From positions 47,721 to 111,720 of the forward strand of contig JAKCPI010009198.1 of the NCBI GenBank assembly GCA_023213315.1: DNA of 64,000 nucleotides, read 5' to 3'. The stretch is from Euborellia annulipes. Its lineage: Eukaryota > Arthropoda > Insecta > Dermaptera > Anisolabididae. A program made the position numbers and the translations under genes. The notes below the pieces were generated by a model. That model worked only from the letters and a program-made list of their open reading frames with translations. It was not told where the DNA came from and ran no database searches. This document shows positions 58,226-64,000 of this stretch, piece after piece (position 1 is the first letter of the stretch; each line of letters opens with the position of its first letter).

Positions 58226-59780
58226 TATATAGTAATTTTTTTTTTTATTCACATTTTGTCTTTTCTATGAATAAGATTTAACTCCCGCAAATTTGAATTA
58301 TAAATACAAAGTATAAAATTTATTATTTAATATAAAATATTTTATTTCCTACCACAAATGAAAATTTTCTCTTTCAATTTTATATGTTTTATCCACTTGC
58401 TAAAGCCAATAATCTCTATTTTAATATAGAATCCATGTAAATGCTATTCATGACCATCGATTAAACACTCGGCTATAAGATTAGTGAAATTTATGTCGGT
58501 AATCGATTCTAATGACAATTAAATATGAATATACTGTATATAGGTTATATCCTATTTCAATTTAGCGCATTCGTTTGAATAATAATCGTTTTTAGTGTGT
58601 ATATAGCGGGATATGATGTCGACCTTCTACAAAGGAGATCATTACAAGCATCTTGGGCGTAATAGAAGTTAGCAGATTGGAATGTTGGTACTTCGAGGGT
58701 AGTCTACGGAGAGTGTTGTGACATCGTCCTTTGGGAAGGACGTAAAGATTCCCTCTCAATGATGGATTATTCGGAAGGAGTCCCTTCTTAAACTAGAACA
58801 ACCATATAAGTGGAATTATAAATAAGGATAAACTCATTAGCCAGAAATAAAAGCAGGAGGGGTTTGAGATAGGAAATAAAGTAGCTTCACGGGGAGTAGG
58901 TAGCCAGAGGTCTAGTTTTGTTTAAGGTGCATGGAAGCTCGGGTTGGGGTGCGCCCCTATACAGGGGGGGGTTCGCCAGTTTTTTTTTTATTTAAATGGG
59001 AAAAATTTAAAAAGGGGGGGGGAAAAAAAAAAAAAAAAGAAAACGCAAATTCCGAATTTCAAGATATTAATAACCAAAAATAGTGTTTTTTGGATTTTAA
59101 ATTCTTAATTTAAAAAGAAATTAATATTTTTTAATTTTAGACAACCTAAATGTGTTTTTATAAAATAAAATTTAAAGAAATACATGATTTTCTACATATT
59201 GAAAAAAACCCCATAAAAATCGGTCAAATAGTTTCAGAATAAATACAAATTATTATTTAAGAATAAATATAAATTAAAAAGCAATTAAATATTACAAATA
59301 TTTTTCAATAATTAAACATATAAATTAAATTTTATTTTTATATATTAAAAATTCAAACAAAAACCGTTTGATGGGATTTGATTATTAAACAGATAATTCA
59401 TAGCAATTTAAATCCACCTCAATTTCAAACGGAAAACATATTTATAACCCCAATTTCTATATTTAACTTCAAATTATATGAAAATGAAAATCAATAAGGA
59501 AAATTGGATTTTCATAATCGGGATTTTCCTAAAAACGGAATTAAAATTATGTTTGAAATTGTATTTACGTTTTGGTTAGTTGTACATGTATCGTATTAAC
59601 TCAAACTACGTTATTCAGGAATTTAATTATTAATCAATAGAGAAAGGTTAGTTAGTTCCTTTGCGTCATTCAAATAGAACAAAAAAATAAATAAAGAATT
59701 AAAACAAAAAAAATTATGACGTAGGTTTATTCACAATTAATGGAATTTGATCCAAGGTCGGAGAAAATCAGGAATATGTT
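58226..59780. other. No gene seen; one dispersed repeat
   Basis: 58680-58925 is the reverse copy of the 23985-24545 repeat without its MITE. G-run/A-run tracts lie at 59015-59040. The rest is AT-rich and shows no frame. Confidence 0.5.
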
Positions 59781-59784
59781 TATA

Positions 59785-60374
59785 CAAGGGGTGATCAAAT
59801 GAAAAGGTGGGTACAAATGTAGACTTTATTCAAAATATACACCATAGGCCTGAGCACAAGGATCCCACTGATGAACAAGCCGCAGGATTCCTTGTTCCCT
59901 GAATTCGTGTGGCCGTGACGAGGTCCAGTCCTTCACAGCATCCTTGAGTACTTCGTCCGAGTTGATGCACAGAAAATCCTTTAGCACAGTAACTGTGAGA
60001 CACTCGACGCCTACGCAGGTCCATCAAGAACAAAAGACCGGGGCTGCTGACGGATGGTGTGGTTCTGCTCCACACGTCTCCAGAATCACACACATGGAAC
60101 TGCCCAAGTTCAAAACGTTGGACCATCCGCCCTAGAGGCCGGACATGTCGCCCTGCGATTTCCATGTGTTTTGTCCACTGAAGAAACACCTCAGGGAAGC
60201 GCTTCAACTCGGACGCTCTGAAGGACCGGACCTCGTCACGGCCACACGAATTCTGGGAACAAGGAATCCTGCTACTTGTTCATCAGTGGGATCCTTGTGC
60301 TCAGGTCTATGGTGAATATTTCTACATTTATACCCACCGTGTCGTTTCGTACCTTTTTATTTGATCACCCCTTG
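59785..60374. mobile_element. Mariner-like 3'-end palindrome
   Basis: Inverted termini CAAGGGGTGATCAAATGAAA at the left and a near-copy reversed at the right, flanked by TA (59783-59784, 60375-60376). Both arms end with the transposase C-terminus running outward (HQWDPCAQ, then gtgaatatt). On + the block FKTLDHPP-stop-RPDMSPCDFHVF-PLKKHL (60110-60195) is the mariner YSPDLAPCDF motif, with the Tyr-Ser replaced through a stop. No complete transposase. It is a deletion derivative joining two 3' ends. Confidence 0.8.
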
Positions 60375-60440
60375 TAAATTTGTATCCTTCTCCGATGAGG
60401 GGTTCCAGTTAAGTCCTTTTGGAACAAATAGATTAACTCC

Positions 60441-60500
60441 TTGGGCTATAGCACAGTGGTAGAGTATCCGCTTCTTGTGTTAGGGGGCATGGTTTTGCAC
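60441..60500 (+). tRNA. tRNA-like sequence, degenerate
   Basis: ggctatagcacagtggtaga resembles the 5' half and A box of a tRNA; ggttttgcacc is a poor B box. No reliable cloverleaf. The next element begins at its end (60501). Probably a tRNA pseudogene or SINE head. Confidence 0.4.
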
Positions 60501-60791
60501 CAGAGTTGGGCACCAACTAAATGTTGATTAAAAATTTAGTTAAAGTAAACAAATCATATCAAGAATCTAGTATGCTCTATTTAGTTTGAGTAAAAATTTA
60601 GTTAAACTAAAAATAACAAATCAGATTTCTGATATGATTAAATTAATTTGAGTAAAAATTTAATCAAATTAAATTAATTTTAATCAGATAAATTAACTTC
60701 ACTAAATTTTGATTAATATAAGATATGAGAGGATGGCAGCCAGGAAGGGAATCAGACGAAAAATTCAATCAATTTTTATCTAATTTTATTA

Positions 60792-60837
60792 CGATTGCCG
60801 ACGTTTCGGACGCAAGCGCCCTTCCTCAGGACAATCG
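60792..60837 (-). ncRNA. Hammerhead ribozyme motif, left arm
   Basis: - strand: stem I CGATTGTC pairs over 8 bp with GGCAATCG. CTGAGGA, one unpaired A, stem II GGGCGC : GCGTCC, GAAAC, GTC. All core positions conserved; stem III is only AC:GT. Confidence 0.75.
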
Positions 60838-61064
60838 ATGGTTAATGAAATACAGATGGACGTATTTTTTTAATTAACAATATATAAACACAATTCACGG
60901 GTGTGAGATGCATTGTTTTGTACTGTATATATTTGCTGTTACTCATTGAACCCTTTCGCATTAAATTTAATATATACAGTACAAAACAATGCATCTCACA
61001 CCCGTGAATTGTGTTTATATATTGTTAATTAAAAAAATACGTCCATCTGTATTTCATTAACCAT

Positions 61065-61113
61065 CGATTGTCCTGAGGAAGGGCGCGATTTGCGTCCGAA
61101 ACGTCGGCGATCG
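61065..61113 (+). ncRNA. Hammerhead ribozyme motif, right arm
   Basis: Stem I CGATTGTC (61065-61072) : GGCGATCG (61106-61113), core CTGAGGA (61073-61079), stem II GGGCGC-gattt-GCGTCC, GAAAC (61098-61102), GTC. Same architecture as its mirror copy. Confidence 0.75.
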
Positions 61114-61882
61114 TAATAAAATTAGATAAAAATTGATTGAATTTTTTGTCTGATTTCTTCCCTGGCTGCCATCCTCTCATATCTTCTAATAGTTCAGCCA
61201 TCATCTCAATATTGATTAATATATAATATATTTGTTAAGTATTTAATGATTTATTTTATAGTTTTTTGACCTAGTTTAGCAACTAGTGAGCCAAGGGCGG
61301 ATCCAGAGTTGTTTCTCGGGGGCCAGATTACCCCCCCCCCCCGGGTAATCTGGTGTGACTCGTCGCACAGCACACAATTTTTTCTTAATTTCGGTAATTT
61401 AAAGGCGTATTCTCTTCTTGTTTGTCAGAATATAAATACAAATCAAATTTTTAAGTATTAATTTTTAAAATTTTACATTAAAAATACAATTTTTTTTCGA
61501 AAAAAAAAGTTTTTTTAATCTCGGGGGAGGGGGGGGGAATTACCCCCTTTACCCCCCCTGTATCTGCCCTTGTAGTGAGCTGATTTTAAAAAATTTGGAC
61601 CAACAATGCTTATAAATTAAATAATAAACTTTACTAGGATGGATTTCTTTCTTATAACTAAAGCCCGGATTTTTATGCAGCAAAAACCGCTAAATATGCC
61701 ATATAATATGCAGTAAAAGTATTAAAATATGATAATTCATTCTCGTTCTTTCTAAAATATAGTATACTAGTAAATATACTGTAAATCAAATATTATTAAA
61801 TTAAATAAGTTAAGATAGATAATGAATCAAAACACTATACACATTGTTCGATACAATTTATTGTGAATCAGTCCCTTCGCTA

Positions 61883-62766
61883 CACTGTAAAAAAAAATTT
61901 TAATTTTAGTATGTTTTAGTATAGTAAATTTACAAATTTTCCTTGTAAATGATAACTACCATACATTTGTATACTAAATTTACAAATCTATGCATTCAAA
62001 AAATTTTCAACAACCAAAAAACATTTTGGAAAATTAGAGTAAATATTGTAATTTTACCATACGATTTCTAATTTTACAATACAACGGCATTGTAATTTTA
62101 GAACACGGGTTTGTAATTTTACAAAAAGGTTTCTAATTTTACAATACGAGGGTATAGTAATTTTCCTTTTAAGGCTGCCAACATGGCCGACTTTGTTTCG
62201 ACTGCTTTTTAGCTCTCATAATAAAGACATTTTTGGCACTATAAGGATTTATTTAAGTTATAATAATACAAAAAATAATAATATTATGATAACTTTAAGT
62301 TTATTTTTTATTTTATTATTTAGTAAAAATAGTTTACAGTGAGGTCATACTTGAATTCTAAATAGCAGAGATAGATCATTAGTTAACAGGTGATTCGTTG
62401 GTCAAATGGACTAGGCAGCAAGGCTTCTACCAAAAAGGTCAGTGTTCAAATCCTGGAGGAATTTTTCATTAAATAAAAATATTTATTTCACTCCATTCAG
62501 GTAGAGACGTCCCCTAAAGGTCAATAACCTATGATGGGTCCAGTCGTAAATTTTTTTTTTCTTTTTTCTAAATATTAGTAAAATTACAAACATTTGGATT
62601 GTAAAATTGCTAAATATTTGTAAAATTACCACACATTTGTAAACGATTTTTGCAAAGAGTTTTGTAAAAATATAATTCAACTGTATAGTAAATTTAGTAT
62701 CTTTTGGTCTTGGAAATTTGCTTACAACAAAAAAATTGTAAAATCATCAAAATTTTTTTTACAGTG
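61883..62766. mobile_element. MITE with CACTGTAAAAAA termini and TA duplication
   Basis: CACTGTAAAAAAAAATTTT at the left and AAAATTTTTTTTACAGTG at the right, flanked by TA on both sides. The subterminal part is full of gtaattttacaatac words. A tRNA-like stretch lies inside. No transposase. Confidence 0.7.
62393..62460 (+). tRNA. tRNA-like (Pol III) sequence inside the MITE
   Basis: ttggtcaaatggactaggc fits an A box and gtgttcaaatcctgg a B box about 35 bp later. Acceptor arms do not pair convincingly, so I read it as a SINE head or tRNA pseudogene. Confidence 0.4.
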
Positions 62767-63324
62767 TATATGACATTCACTGGAGGCATCGGCGTTCATG
62801 TTTTCGAAACGAATATTTATCAAAAAATATACAATGACGAAATTGAAGGAGTAATTTATTTGCTAATCTCGCGTTGTACTAAATAAGAAGTCATTTTAAA
62901 GTCGAAACGTAAACATATAACGAGAGGAATTATAAAAAATAAGTTAGGATGAAAATTGTGCAAAAGAAATGTTTTAATTGACCATCAATTTCATCTTATA
63001 TGAATATTATCAACCACACTGCCCTAAATGATAGACATTGTATAAACATACTAGTAAAGTTGATCTGCATAATATTTCAATGAAAAGTCTTAAATTCAGT
63101 TCACTAGTTAGCTAGATGATAACTAATGTTATAAGAAAGAAATCCATCCTAGTAAAGTTTATTATTTAATTTATAAGCATTGTTGGTTCAAATTTTTTTA
63201 AAATCAGCTCACTACAAGGGCAGATACAGGGGGGGGTAAAGGGGGTAATTCCCCCCCCCCCCCCCCCGAGATTAAAAAAACTTTTTTTTCGAAAAAAAAA
63301 AAATTGTATTTTTAATGTAAAATT

Positions 63325-63530
63325 GCCAAACGTCGCGGGTTCGGACCCAGGCACTCCGATGATTTTATTTAAGCCATTTGGATACCAGATGGCTTAAATA
63401 GAAATGCCTGAACCCACAATAGATAATATATATTACAACGGTTATCGTCAAAGTCTTAAATGGCCTAAGTTGCCGAAAAGACTGTGTGAATGTGTGTGTG
63501 AGTGTGAGTGTGAATGAGAAAAAAAAAGTG
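63325..63530 (+). mobile_element. 5'-truncated SINE with 12-bp TSD
   Basis: Same family as 28619-28870, starting just before the B box (GGGTTCGGACCC, 63337-63348) and ending in the tgtgagtgtgaatgag microsatellite. Flanked by taatgtaaaatt at 63313-63324 and 63531-63542. It interrupts the right arm of the fold-back; the left arm lacks it. Confidence 0.8.
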
Positions 63531-64000
63531 TAATGTAAAATTTTAAAAATTAATACTTAAAAATTTGATTTGTATTTATATTCTGACAAACAAGAAGAGA
63601 ATACGCCTTTAAATTACCGAAATTAAGAAAAAATTGTGTGCTGTGTGACGAGTCACACCAGATTACCCCCCCCCCCCCCCCCCCCCCCCCCCGAGAAACA
63701 CCTCTGGATCCGCCCTTGGCTCACTAGTTGCTAAACTAGGTCAAAAAACTATAAAATAAATCATTAAATACTTAACAAATATATATTAATCAAAATTTAG
63801 TTAAGTTAATTTATCTGATTAAAATTAATTTAATTTGATTAAATTTTTACTCAAATTAATTTAATCATATCAGAAATCTGATTTGTTATTTTTAGTTTAA
63901 CTAAATTTTTACTCAAACTAAATAGAGCATACTAGATTCTTGATATGATTTGTTTACTTTAACTAAATTTTTAATCAACATTTAGTTGGTGCCCAACTCT

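Larger units (their letters stand above)
60721..61211. mobile_element. Palindromic hammerhead element, 12-bp TSD
   Basis: Duplication ttgattaatata at 60709-60720 and 61212-61223. Arms 60721-60932 and 60971-61184 are almost perfect inverted repeats of ~212 bp around a 38-bp spacer. Each arm has one intact hammerhead motif. Inserted in the left arm of the fold-back. Confidence 0.8.
60501..64000. mobile_element. Large nested fold-back element reaching the window end
   Basis: 60501 CAGAGTTGGGCACCAACT is inverted at the last bases AGTTGGTGCCCAACTCT. Arms: about 60501-61660 (minus the insertion at 60721-61211) and about 63130-64000. Both contain gatttctgatatg, ctcactagttgctaaac, a C/G homopolymer, the hairpin word tctggtgtgactcgtcgca and aggatggatttctttcttat. 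The right arm carries a SINE, the central part a MITE. The CAGRG-type terminus suggests hAT, but the right duplication lies outside the window. Confidence 0.7.

Noticed and set aside
59830..60207. 125-residue minus-strand ORF as a host gene
   Set aside because: It is the out-of-frame complement of mariner transposase ends inside a palindrome with TA duplications.

Overview
The window reads as a stretch of a large, AT-rich, repeat-laden arthropod genome, most likely an insect. The reasons are long spliceosomal introns with GTAAG donors, AATAAA poly(A) signals, mariner, hAT, Helitron, jockey/I/RTE-type LINE and tRNA-SINE remnants, and a short CCTAA (arthropod telomere type) run at 43775-43790. 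No ribosomal RNA, CRISPR array, bacterial operon or conserved housekeeping gene was seen. The species cannot be named from the sequence.

The only convincing protein-coding genes form one tandem family of six, all on the + strand and called A-F here: A 10288-10922, B 13801-14913, C 17146-22126, D 25430-28271, E 30727-31393, F 46522-51757. Each has the same plan. A GATA-like site and a TATA box lie about 75-110 bp before the ATG. A 49-nt first exon encodes only the hydrophobic N-terminus, for example MATKACLLLFVTLFFIG, and always ends in phase 1 at a GTAAG donor. An intron of 92-2641 bp follows. The second exon opens with (G)TN-I-I/V-I/V-KNGAA, or TNL-V/L-IK-AAA in D and E. The rest of exon 2 is low-complexity, strongly acidic sequence (Glu, Gly, Ser, Pro, Asp in short tandem repeats), ending in a short Lys-rich amphipathic segment. 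The 3' ends share AATAAA followed by a TTTCTTCAAATTTC / poly-pyrimidine motif. Promoter, signal peptide and 3' end are better conserved than the mature protein. This is typical of fast-evolving secreted effector, saliva, glue or venom-like families, but no function can be assigned from sequence. B and E are intact. A and C each carry one extra A in an A-run at the same homologous spot. D has lost one base. F breaks in several places after residue ~460. ATG-based ORF scans miss these genes because the start codon is on the micro-exon; the long ORFs they report here are mostly other-frame or antisense shadows of the repeats.

Layout: 1-2195 satellites; 2196-9390 repeat-rich, no gene (hAT, mariner palindrome, LINE scraps); 9391-31600 genes A-E with transposons between and inside them; 31600-46400 repeats, satellites and fold-back elements; 46410-52020 gene F; 52020-64000 repeats (Helitron, RTE-type LINE tail, mariner palindrome, and a large nested fold-back element reaching the window end).

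The main non-coding discovery is a set of hammerhead-ribozyme-like motifs (CTGANGA - stem II - GAAA with complementary stem I). They lie in short elements of Penelope/retrozyme type flanked by 12-14 bp target-site duplications. One sits inside the 3' UTR of gene A. Its mRNA-antisense copy keeps the catalytic core, while the mRNA-sense copy has lost exactly five core bases. A second recurrent signal is a perfect RFX X-box in all four longer copies of a terminal-hairpin repeat family called HP1 here.
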